Assembly: GCA_012656075.1 (NCBI GenBank)
Contig: JAAKBF010000012.1
Coordinates: forward strand, 682,001 to 746,000
Origin: Phytophthora hibernalis
Lineage: Eukaryota; Oomycota; Peronosporomycetes; Peronosporales; Peronosporaceae
DNA length: 64,000 nucleotides
Direction: 5' to 3'
The first letter of the stretch is position 1; every line of letters begins with the position of its first letter. The notes below the pieces were generated by a model. That model was given only the letters and a program-made list of their open reading frames with translations. It was not told where the DNA came from and did not search any database. The position numbers were made by a program, and so were the translations under genes. Shown here piece after piece: positions 22,086 to 31,921 of the stretch.

Positions 22086-24315
22086 ATGGTCCATCCACCG
22101 CGTCTTCTCAGCGACGCCACCGCGGCATCTCTCCGTGCTATCGCTCCGAATGATGAGGTAGGCTGCTCCACCTTCATCACCTCGACATCTTGCACTCTTC
22201 CTGACTCTTCGTTCCATCTTCCTTCAATACCACAGGCGCGATCACCAGAGCCTGCCGATGATCCTGCTGACGTCCCTAGCACTGCCGAGTCTTCGGTGCC
22301 GACTCCACAACGTCCCGATGTTCCTCCGCCGACTGACGGCGGTGCAACCGAGGTTCGCCGCTTCCTACACCTCCTTCATCGACCGACGCCTCGCCAGTCC
22401 AGGAATTCCTGCTTCACGGCACACCCGCGGCGGTCTCCGGACCCTAGGCGCTCGAGACACTCGTCTTGTCTCCAGATCGACACCTCCGTCGTCACTCCTA
22501 CTCCCGCTGCTTCGACCGAGCCTTCGGTATCTGCTCTAGTCGAGCAGCGTCTCCTCCAATTGGGTCAGCTCGTGGTTGGTGTGGCTCGTCAGCGTCGATT
22601 CGTCGCTTGACAGCCGGATGGAGCAAGCCACAGACCTCGGTGAGGTGCTGAATGCCGCTGTGGCCCCCGCCCAACTTCCACCGGGTGAGGCTGAGCTCAT
22701 CGTCGACCTGCGTAACGAGGCGGCAGAGCTCAAGGCTCGACTTGCCGACACCGAGGACCGTCTCCATGCAGACACGCGAGAACGCGAGCAGTTCGAGCGT
22801 TTCAGCATGCTAGCCACCAGCGACGAGAGTCGTACTCGTGACTCTCTGGATAGCCTCCGTCAGTCGTACATCGCTCTCAAGAACGAGCATGAACAGGCGG
22901 TAGCACAACTGCGCCAAGCCAACACTGCCATCGCTGACCATGACCACATTGGGGGACTCTGGGCGGCTCGCGCGACCACGGCCGAGGCTTCGGCGTCGTC
23001 GACACAGCGACTCCTCCGCCAGGATCGTGAGTGTTTGAAGGTAGGCATGGTGGCGTATACCGAGCAAGTGGTTAAACATCGGGCTGCTCTCGAGGCCTCC
23101 GACCAAGCCTCGGTCGGTGCCGTTTCTCCACAGGTCCAAACTCTCGAAGCTCAGGTCGCGAGCTTGAAGCGGGCGAACTCTATTCTGCGTCGCCACGCTG
23201 CTCTCCACGAGCTCGATGTAGACACGTTGGTGCTTGCTTCTGCTGGTACGTTCCACTCGTCTCTTATCGTTTCTTTCTGCACGTTTAGTCTTCTAAGTTC
23301 TTCTAACCCTCGTTCAGGTACTACTGCGGACAACATCGACTGGGAGTTGCTCGGACTCTCTCCTCCGAGCATCACTTCGAAGCGCCGTCGGAGTGCGTCG
23401 TCGGAGAGCTCGGAGGACAGTGATCAAGAGCCCAAGACCTCGGACCCGGTGCCTAAGGCCCCGTGCAGGCAGTGTCGGCTGCGGGTGATGCCTTCGAAGA
23501 TTCGGACGACCTGCCGCTCATTCCGTCGGTGTCCCAACGTCGAAGGAATCGGCGAAAGCGTCTCCGGCAGCAAGCATCTCAAGCTCCTCCTCCGCAGACG
23601 ACGCCAGCGCATCCTCCACACGTTCCGTCGAAACCGCCGAAGTCGACCCTTCCTGCCAGCGCTCGGTCAGCTTCGAGGACTCAGCGGACGATCCCGGCGC
23701 CAATGACGACTATGATGACCTGGAGGAGAAGGTGAACGAGCCAGCAATGGTGACGCCCGATTCCCGGAAGGCGCGAGGCTGGCAGTGACAGGCAGTGGGG
23801 ACTGCGGTCGCTGACGCGGAACCTCACGTATGAGCTGGACGAGGTCGCAGGGCCCGAGCCAGCATATGCAGAAGATGATGAAGATGATGAAGAGCGGGTG
23901 CCTGCGAGGACGGAGACGACCTCGGCCCCGCCGCGCGGAAACCGTCCACCAATCAATGGTGACACTCCAATCGCGAACAAGGTCCTCGGCCGATGTCTCG
24001 AGATGATGCGGACGGACAGCGCCTGGATACCAATGTTCACGCCGAAACCTGTTCGTCAAACTGTCTGGGAGGACATAAGCAATGAAATTGCGTGGCCAGT
24101 GAACTCGACGAGCTCTCGTCAAGTGGCTGATGACACGGTTTCTCTTCTGATGGCGATGGGCTTGGAAGCTCAGACGTACCCATCTGACGCTGCGCTGAGA
24201 GACTGGTCAGCATCGGACGCCGGAGCTGACCTCCAGAAATGGAAAAGAAGCTGCGCATCGCGTTCGGTGCCAGTCGTACTAAAAGGCCACCCGTGGCACG
24301 CCGAGTTGGAGAGGT
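22086..24315 (+). pseudogene. Proline-rich/coiled-coil ORF with an in-frame intron, likely retroelement gag region
   Basis: Frames 22086-22610 (Pro/Ser-rich) and 22576-23706 (coiled coil: repeated Leu/Glu/Arg heptads around AELKARLADTEDRL and SLRQSYIALKNEHEQ) precede the Gypsy-like gag. A 72-bp segment, 23246-23317, has donor GTACGT, a CTAAC branch-like word and acceptor CAG. It is a multiple of three, so the frame stays open whether or not it is spliced. After about 23460 the conserved frame moves (DDLPLIPSVSQRRR) and then again to an acidic stretch ending near 24315. Either an N-terminal gag extension or a captured gene; assignment is inference from adjacency. Confidence 0.45.
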
Positions 24316-24558
24316 GATAGACCCGGCGACTGTTCCGTTGCCCCATACCCCCAAGAAACGAGAACACCGATGCGGATGGAAGACAGGCGGGTGGGGCTTT
24401 TGCAACCTCAACCGAGCGCTCCCCGTACTTCCAGGACTCGCACATCGTGATACCCCGCTCGGCGAAACGTACGGCACGTATTGCATGTGAGACCGAGGTC
24501 TCAAATGCACCACTGAATTCGAAACGCGAATCCAGACGGCGTCCTGGTTGGAGACTTT

Positions 24559-25704
24559 TTGGTAACGATGACTCATCGGATGATGAACGTGACCTGCTGG
24601 AGTCGGAGGGACATGGCTGCTGAATTTGCGCGACAAATGCGGAAAGCCAGCGATATGATAAGCATGGAGTCGACCCCGAAACTCGAAATCGCGAAGCACC
24701 GACCTCTTGCTCAAATCAAGCAATACTTCGGACTCCGCGACAAGCAAGAAAATTCGATGCAGTGGCTCCGAGCATTCGTGTACGAGATGAAAGGAACGCA
24801 TACCCCAACGAACGAGTGGTGTATGGCGTTCGAGCTGAGTCTACGAGACGGAGCCCTTCACTGGTACTGTTAACTCCCTAAGAAGACTCGACGTGATTGG
24901 CAGCTCCTCAACGCGGAGTTCATCAGGTACTATTGTTCGCAGTATAACGAGTCGGCAAAGAATCGGTATTACTCAGCGGAGCGCAAAGACAAGGAACACA
25001 TTTGCGACTACCTGAACCGACTTAATGGCTATGCCCGGAATGCCGGTGTTTGATTTACTAACGGTGGTCGAGAGGCAAAGGATCACGTCCGACGTTTCCT
25101 GAAGACCTGCGGCGACAAAAGCCTCCAAGATCGTCTCGGACACTTGCAAGTCAGTGACATCCACAACCTTGAGAATATGATCAACGAGATCTTGAAGATG
25201 GAAGACCGCAGCTCAGCTAAGGTGGCAACTCAGTCATCCGGCCGGAGCCGTGACCCACCCCGAGGTCGTGACGGCTCTCAACGACGTGACGACCGACGTC
25301 CCGGCGATGCCCGTCGCAACGACTACCGAATTCCGCCGCGCGTAATGCTGGCCGATGCCACGGTAACGGATCTAACTGCCGCGCTCCAAGTCCGAGACCC
25401 AATTGGTGACCATACCGAGTACTCGGAGGACCAACAAGAAGATTACGAGGGTGAAGAACAACGGACTTGGCCAGATCACCATGACGATGAGCCTGATGAC
25501 GGCAATGTCTCCGAGGGCGAGGACCGACACATCGCTGCAGCCAATGAAACTGACGGCGAGCTGCTGCAGACGGGACCTATAGCCGATCCGACAACCGTCA
25601 GCCAAGGGGTGACCGTCCCCGCAGTCAAGACAGACGTGATGTCGTCCGATTTGGTCCGTGCGCTGCCTGCGGTGGCCCCACCCACTCAGTGCACTATTGC
25701 TTAA
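24559..25704 (+). pseudogene. Gypsy gag (capsid-like and acidic C-terminal part)
   Basis: The first piece (24559-24873) has the retrotransposon gag capsid pattern NSMQWLRAFVYEM and MAFELSLRDGALHWY. A stop follows at 24873. Recognisable continuation is RYYSAERKDKEHICDYLNRLN, then LQVSDIHNLENMINEIL at 25144 onward, ending in an Arg-rich then acidic region (25144-25704). No CCHC knuckle was seen. Structural protein of the element's particle. Confidence 0.6.
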
Positions 25705-25868
25705 ACGCTGCAAGCTCTGTAAGCAAGTGCACGACGCAGGCAAGTGCGAAGCTTTCCAAAACTCGCTAACCTTGTCAAGAACAAGGTCGACAAGAAGGAC
25801 CTCTCTCCAGAACTACACTCCCTCATATTCGGGCATTTAAACTAGGCAGCCCACCAACTGAAACTGGG

Positions 25869-26534
25869 TTGGTCCCTAACGGGCTGCCACAGTTAGCCGA
25901 ACCCGCGGTCGACGCATATTGTATCTTCGCGTTCGTGGGTAAGTGCGAATGGCCGAATAATGATGATGATAATGTAGTGACAACGACTGAAAACGAAAAG
26001 GAGAGAGGTGCAAACCTCGGTGGATGCGATGTGAATGGAGATGAAGAAAATGAACCAGGTGGTGACGAGGCCTGGGTCTCGAGTGCGGCAGCAGAGCAGA
26101 AACCGCACCGAGTGCTCGCCAAGACGGTGAGATTGCTTCCGGGAGAGCGACTGGGGTGGTGGTCATCTCAGAAGTTCGACCGGAGGGTGAGGAAGAGAGC
26201 TTTGGTCACAGGAGCGGTAAACGACACGAGAACGCGGATACTGCTTCACACCGGAGCAAATGTGAGCGTCATAACTACGAAGATGGCAAAGCGGATTAGA
26301 CATCGTGATGACCCAAACCATGACCGGCGACTTGAAGTACAAGGAATTAAGAAAGGCAAAATGGCCACCACGCGCCGGACGCTCGTCAAGGTGACATTGG
26401 GTTGGGAACGAGTTTACGAGTTCGAGCTGTGGATTATGGACCACAGCGCTGGAGTCGACGTGGTGCTCGGCACGGACTTTATGATACCGGCTGGCATCAG
26501 ACTCGAGCTACTGTCTAGCTCCCTGATGAGGTGA
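25869..26534 (+). pseudogene. Gypsy aspartic protease with altered active site
   Basis: The frame contains LLHTGANVSVI where the retropepsin consensus is LxDTGA; the catalytic aspartate is histidine here. Downstream the flap and C-terminal pattern is VVLGTDFMIPAGI (usual LGxDxL/F). The family cleaves the element polyprotein; this copy should be inactive. The first third of the frame, acidic and Asn/Asp-rich, is a linker. Confidence 0.7.
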
Positions 26535-27204
26535 GGATACCGCTGATCAAGACCCAAAACATGATCGAAGAAGGTAACCCTGGACAGGGGCATATTTCCT
26601 GCAGTCCTACCGAGGAATTGACGATACTTGGACGAGAATGGGATGAATTCCGACTACGAAGACGGAAACCAGCACTGGACGCACATATAGTGTGGATTCG
26701 ACGAACGGACTACTTGGTACCAACCATAAGGAGGTTTCGTCGAGGCCAACCGGAGCAGGTTCGAATGACGAATATCACTGATAATTTGGTGTTCTGTCCA
26801 GTACACCTATGTGGGTTCCACATGGAGACTTGCCGGTCGAAGCGGGATACGTTCGACTAGACTCGAGGAAGTACCAAGAGTGGCAAGTGATTGCTTATGC
26901 CGAATCGCGAGACAAAACGCTGTACGACAAGGAGGTAGAGTTGTACCAGGAATGGTTGGCGAAGCAACCTCCGGCAGTGGAGAAAGTTGATTACCCACTG
27001 CCCCGAGCTGTGCAAGGCCGACCGCCCAACTTCTCGGATGATAACGCTCAGCGTCTGACCTGTGCTCAACGCTGGGACCGAATATTGGAACAACGCGACG
27101 AAGCGCATTGATGATGCTGACAATGAGCCGGCAGGAGACTAATCGGTGCTGCCACCTATCGCTCAGGCCGTTGCTATCCCGGACACGGGAGACCCTCAGA
27201 CAGG

Positions 27205-28941
27205 GTGACCACCGAAGTCTCGGTCCCCAATGAAACACCGGCGGTGGTAGAAGAAACACTGACCGAACCATTTCCCAGGGGTGACACCGGCGGTACTGAC
27301 GCCGTGTGTGTCTTGGAAGAGACGTTCGTGGCAGTAATGGGCCTGCTCAACGCAGACGGCCGCGAGATCATGGATTGTGATGGTGCGATGGATTCGTCAG
27401 AACGCGAAGACAATCACATTGCACTGGAAGACTATGCACAAGAACTTGCCTTTCTTCCCGACTTGACCGAAGCCTCGGTCACGGTATTGGATTATTCAGC
27501 GTCTAACGTGCTGAACGCTCAGTTAAAAGGTGGCCAGCAGCAACGTCTGGTTGATGTGCTGAAGAAGCATGAAGAAATCATGATTTCGAGTGGTAACGCA
27601 CTGCCACCACCGGCATACAATGTGGTTTGTGACATTGACGTCAAAGGGCATGCACCTATCAAACAGCGTGCCCGACCAGTAGTGTTACGGCACATGCCAA
27701 AGCTGTACGAGTTGCTGAAGGGACTGCTTAAGGCTGGCTTGGAGTCATTTTCCGACAGCCCGTGGGCATCGCGAATCGTCATCGTTCTAAAAAAGAATGG
27801 TGTCGACATACGGTTGTGCATTGATTACAAGATGGTGAATGCTATCACCGCAATCTTGGAATATGCGATGCCGCTTGTCGACGACTTACTGACGGAATTT
27901 GAAAGTTACCTTTGGTTCTGATCTCTTGATGCCGCCAGCGGATTTTGGGCGATTATGATGACCCACCGAGCGCGGAAGATCTCGGTGTTTGTCTGTGCAC
28001 TAGGGCACTTCGAGTGGCTTCGAATGCCATTCGGCCTTAAGAATGCGCCGATGATTTATCAGCGCATGATCGACGATGCGCTCTGGGGATTTGTACGGCC
28101 GAAGGGTGGTTGGAAAAACTACGCGATGCTAATGCGAGTTGCTGAAGAACGAACCAAGTTACTACGTGGAGATAGTAACGACCAGTCGGCCAGCCTGTCA
28201 GCGAACGGATCGGTCCCTAGAACGAAGTTTAATGCTGACCACGAAGCCTCAGCTACGATGGATTCGGTGTCACAACAAGTGAATAGTCCAGTAGCCGACA
28301 TGTTTTCGACCGGAGAAACGGTCGAGTCGACGTTGGTACCGGTGTTCGACCGACGCTCCTTTGTGGACGATATCTGTTTCGGCGAAGCAACGTTTGACGA
28401 CTATTTGGCTACGTTGGATCGTCTGTTAAGTCGGTTTGTCGAGTGTCGAATCAGCATCAGTTTTACGAAAAGCATCTTCGTCCAGTCGAAGGTGGACTTT
28501 CTTTCACATGAAGTGTCACCCGCCGGCATCCAAGCAGACTCGAAGAAGCTGGCTGCGATTACCGAGCTCTCGTTTCCGAGATCCAAGAAAGGGATGCAAT
28601 GCTTCTTTGGTGCGCTGAACTACTACAGCAGATTCATTCAGGATTTTGCTGTGTACGGTGCCGCACTATATCAGCTCAAGGACGACGACTTTGAGCCTGG
28701 TGGCGATCTCTCGACGGCGCGACGAAGCTTCGACATACTGAAGCAAAAGGTAGCCGAGACGCCTATTCTCCGACATTTCGATCGAACTAAAGAGGTGCAT
28801 GTCATGCTGTTCGCGAATGAGTGGGCTCTAAGTACCACACTGATGCAAGAATATGAGGGCAAGTTGCACCCCGTCCGGTTTTGCGGGCGAGTGTTGAAGG
28901 ATGCCGAAATGAATTATCGTCCCCGGAGAAGGAAGTCCTAG
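27205..28941 (+). pseudogene. Gypsy reverse transcriptase and first RNase H
   Basis: RT fingers: SDSPWASRIVIVLKKNG and RLCIDYKMVN. A TGA (27919-27921) interrupts palm motif FxxLDAASGFW. After it come FEWLRMPFGLKNAPMIYQRM and the catalytic FVDDICFGE. The thumb is FLSHEVSPAGIQADSKK and FFGALNYYSRFIQDFA. The tethered RNase H starts around 28770 but reads VMLFANEWA where an aspartate is expected, and the frame changes at about 28930 to EKEVLALLLLL. The stop and lost residue indicate an inactive copy. Confidence 0.8.
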
Positions 28942-29939
28942 CATTGCTGCTTCTATTGAAGGTGTGCCATACCCAGCTGGTTGGACAAACACTGCACGTG
29001 TATACGCGATTTTCGACACTGGACTGGGTGCACCGGTCAAAGTCACTGTTCGGAAGAGCGGTACAATTCTCGGTGCTACTCTCACCCTGCCATTTGAAAG
29101 TCCAGCGCGTCAAGGAAAAGAACTGTGTATTCGCTCAGCTCCTCCAAACGTCTATCACGAATTTCGACAATCTTGAAGACTCGCTGGAACAGGTGGCACC
29201 ACCTACGAAAGGTTCAGCTACTATTCGAATGGACCCCGAGCTGTTGTACGCACGTCTGCCTCGGGATTACCGAGGCCTCGTTGTGGCTTTTGATGGATCG
29301 GCGAAGACGGAGAAGTACGGTGGTTATGGTAGCTGCTCGTGGATTGTGTGGCGACTTCCTGAATGGCATGTAGTGATTGCTGCGAGTGCGTATCTCGAAA
29401 GAACCACAGTTAGCCTTGCAGAGTATACCGGCATGAACAACGGAGTGCAAGCCGCTCTGGAACACGGTGCCGAGGACTTGGTGGTGGTAGGAGACTCGAG
29501 ACTCGCAATCCAGCAAGCACTAGGGGTGATCGCGTGCCGTAAGGAATCGCTGCTAGCAAAGTTAAGTCACCACAACGATCTCACAGCAAGACTTCGATCC
29601 ACAAAGTACCTGCACGTGCTGCGGGAGTACAGCGCAGCGGCAGACTCATTAGCTGGTGAAACACTCGAGACGACGGTATCGAAAGTTGTTCTCAGCAAAG
29701 ACAGGCAGGCCGAGCTCTCAAGCTTGAACAGGATCTCTGAAATGATCTACGAAGCCCCACCAGACGAAGTCACTGAGGTGAAACCAAGCTCCGACAGTTT
29801 CGTTCAAATTCTGGATGCCCATGAAACTCCGACGTGTAAAACATTCATTGACTTCGTGCGGTCAGAGCAAAGAGATGTTTCGGTATTGACTCGACGACAG
29901 AGCAAGGCTATGTCAGGTTCGCTGATGAAGACCCGGTGA
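28942..29939 (+). CDS. Second RNase H-like domain of the Gypsy element
   Basis: After the remnant of the first RNase H (to about 29110) a second, complete RNase H fold follows. The four acidic positions are in VAFDGSAK, SLAEYTGMNNG, VVGDSRLAIQQ and AAADSLAGE, i.e. D-E-D-D. Its pattern (GDSRLAIQQ, and a start at DGSAK with an intact GGYGSCSWIV strand) is closer to stand-alone or archaeal-type RNase H than to the Gypsy-type one. A duplicated RNase H is known in some plant and oomycete LTR elements. Activity of this domain cannot be judged from sequence alone. Confidence 0.65.
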
Positions 29940-29998
29940 AGACTTAAGCAGAATCAGCTGAGCAGATAGAAGCTACAGGGGCAGCCAGCGAGGACTCG

Positions 29999-31785
29999 GT
30001 GGACAAGCGGCAACCTGGACCCGAGCTAACACCGACAACAAACGCAGAGGACATCGACCCAGTGACGGTGCAAGAGGAACGGCGACGTCGTATCTCCAAA
30101 GCGCAAGACGAAGAGTCGAGGTGGTCTATCATGAAATCGGTGCTGCGCGGAGACACTGGGAAGATTAGTTACAAAGATGCCCGAAACGCCTGGAAGATTG
30201 CCGACAAGTTCGTGCTGACAGACGACGAATTGCTTTACTACTTCGGTGCGAGGCGTCGGAAGACTGAGGACCAGCAAGACGAAGTCAAACTGCGCCTGGT
30301 CGTACCGACAACGATGATTCAAGAGGTCCTGCAAAACTGCCATGACTCGCTGGAAGGCGGGCATCAAGGTGTGGTCAGGACGTTCCAGCGAGTGAAGCTG
30401 GACTACTACTGGTTGGGTATGTACGCTGATGTGGAAAAGCACGTGAAGTCGTGCCTTGACTGCAGCTCTAGTAAAAGCCGCCCGCAGCTCCGAGGGTAAA
30501 CATCCTGGCCGAACGACCATTCCAGATCGTGTCAATGTCTCGACGCGGCAACACAGCTTTACTGCTGTTACAGTGCTCGTTTACCGGATTTGTGATTGCC
30601 AAAGCAATGTCTGACACGTCTGCACTAATGGTGGCTCAAGCGTTCGAAGAATGCATATACCGACGCTTCGGCGCACCGGCTCTCATTCGGCACGACAGGG
30701 ACCCACGCTTCATGAGCGAGGATTTCCAGGCGTTCGCCGATATGATGCAGTCAAGGTCGAGAGCGACGCTGAGCTACCGACCGTAGACTAACGGGCAGCA
30801 AGAACGGTCAGTGAAGACGGACATGCAGTCAGTGAAGGTGTACGTCGAAGACCCGTTGCAACAGGACTGGGATGAGATTGCTGAGCGACTAGTCTTTGCG
30901 ATCAACAACTCGCAGGACACGACGCGAAAAGAGACACCGTTCTTTCTGGTGCATGGGTGGGATGCTCACTCATCGCTCCACGCAATGACATCGTCGCTCC
31001 GGCGAGGGTCCGGTAGGCAAACCGATGTGCTGGCATGGTGCAGAGAAGTCAATCGCCAGCAAGGGATAGCGCTTGAAATAGCAAAGGAATACCAAGCAGC
31101 AGAGAAGAGTCGCCGAGCCAAGGAACACAACGACGCGTTAAGTCGGAAGGAATTGGCAGCTGTGCCTCGACGATCCAACGACGAAACGACGGACGACCAC
31201 CGGAATGACGAACCCGCCGGTGATGAACCTACTGAAGTGGTGACGAGGTCTCTCTTTGAACCAGGCAGCCGCGTCTGGCTCTACCTGGAACGTGTCAAAC
31301 CCGGGCTGACTAAGAAGTTGGCTCACCGATGGCACGGTCCGATCCGAGTTAAGACCAAAGTTGAGGAGTATGCTTATGAACTAGAACTCCCTGACCGCAG
31401 CGGGTATCGGTTCTACCCGGTGGTCCATGTGTCCCGACTCAAGGCGGTAAATGAATTCGAAGATCGACCGAAGACTCGGTTGACGCAGGATGTGACCGAG
31501 GAATCACGCTTTGACTTCGACGAGGAGCTTTTACCTGAAGATAGCTGGGAGCCAGACCGACTAGCCGGCGAGAGCGAAGTCCTCGAGATCTTAGAAGACC
31601 GAATGCCAATGTCAACGAGGACTGGACGCTCAATTCGAGAGTTCAAGATCAAATGGGCTGATCAGGACGAACCCACGTGGGAACCCATGTCGAATCTCTC
31701 CTGCGGCGGCATGCTGAATGATTACCTGCAGCGTAAGAAGCGCGAGCATCGCTTGCAAATGGTCCAAGTCGCTGACGAGGACTAG
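29999..31785 (+). pseudogene. Gypsy integrase with C-terminal chromodomain
   Basis: The zinc-binding N-terminal domain is visible as CHDSLEGGHQGV then CLDC (H-H-C-C). The core starts in a shifted frame at 30529; the first catalytic aspartate is not evident, the second is in IRHDRDPRF and the glutamate in TNGQQER, preceded by a TAG at about 30784. The 324-codon end (30811-31785) contains an SH3-like GPIRVKTKV segment and, at the C terminus, a chromodomain-like EVLEILEDRM and FKIKWADQDEPTWEP, the feature of chromoviruses that target chromatin. Not functional as read. Confidence 0.75.
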
Positions 31786-31802
31786 GCAGCACTCGCCACC
31801 TA

Positions 31803-31921
31803 AATGATGACCTGTACTTGGGGCAATGCAGCCCAAGATTACAGACGAAAACAACTACTGCAGCACTGACCTGTACTTGGGGCAATGCAGCCCAAGATTA
31901 CAGATAAAAAACTACTGCACC
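31803..31921. repeat. Tandem duplication with hairpin just after the Gypsy ORF
   Basis: Two ~57-bp copies of tgacctgtacttggggcaat followed by gcagcccaagattacaga. Within each, cttggg and cccaag form a short inverted repeat. Position directly after the pol stop suits a polypurine/LTR-proximal region, but this is not proven. Confidence 0.75.

Larger units (their letters stand above)
24300..31785 (+). mobile_element. Ty3/Gypsy retrotransposon with two RNase H-like domains and a chromodomain
   Basis: The order gag, protease, RT, RNase H, a second RNase H, integrase and chromodomain identifies a Ty3/Gypsy element. Several stops and shifts interrupt it (for example TGA at 27919 inside RT), so it is not autonomous as read. 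Paired LTRs were not found; the 5' side meets the Copia fragment and the 3' side passes into a long non-coding tail with tandem repeats. Confidence 0.85.
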
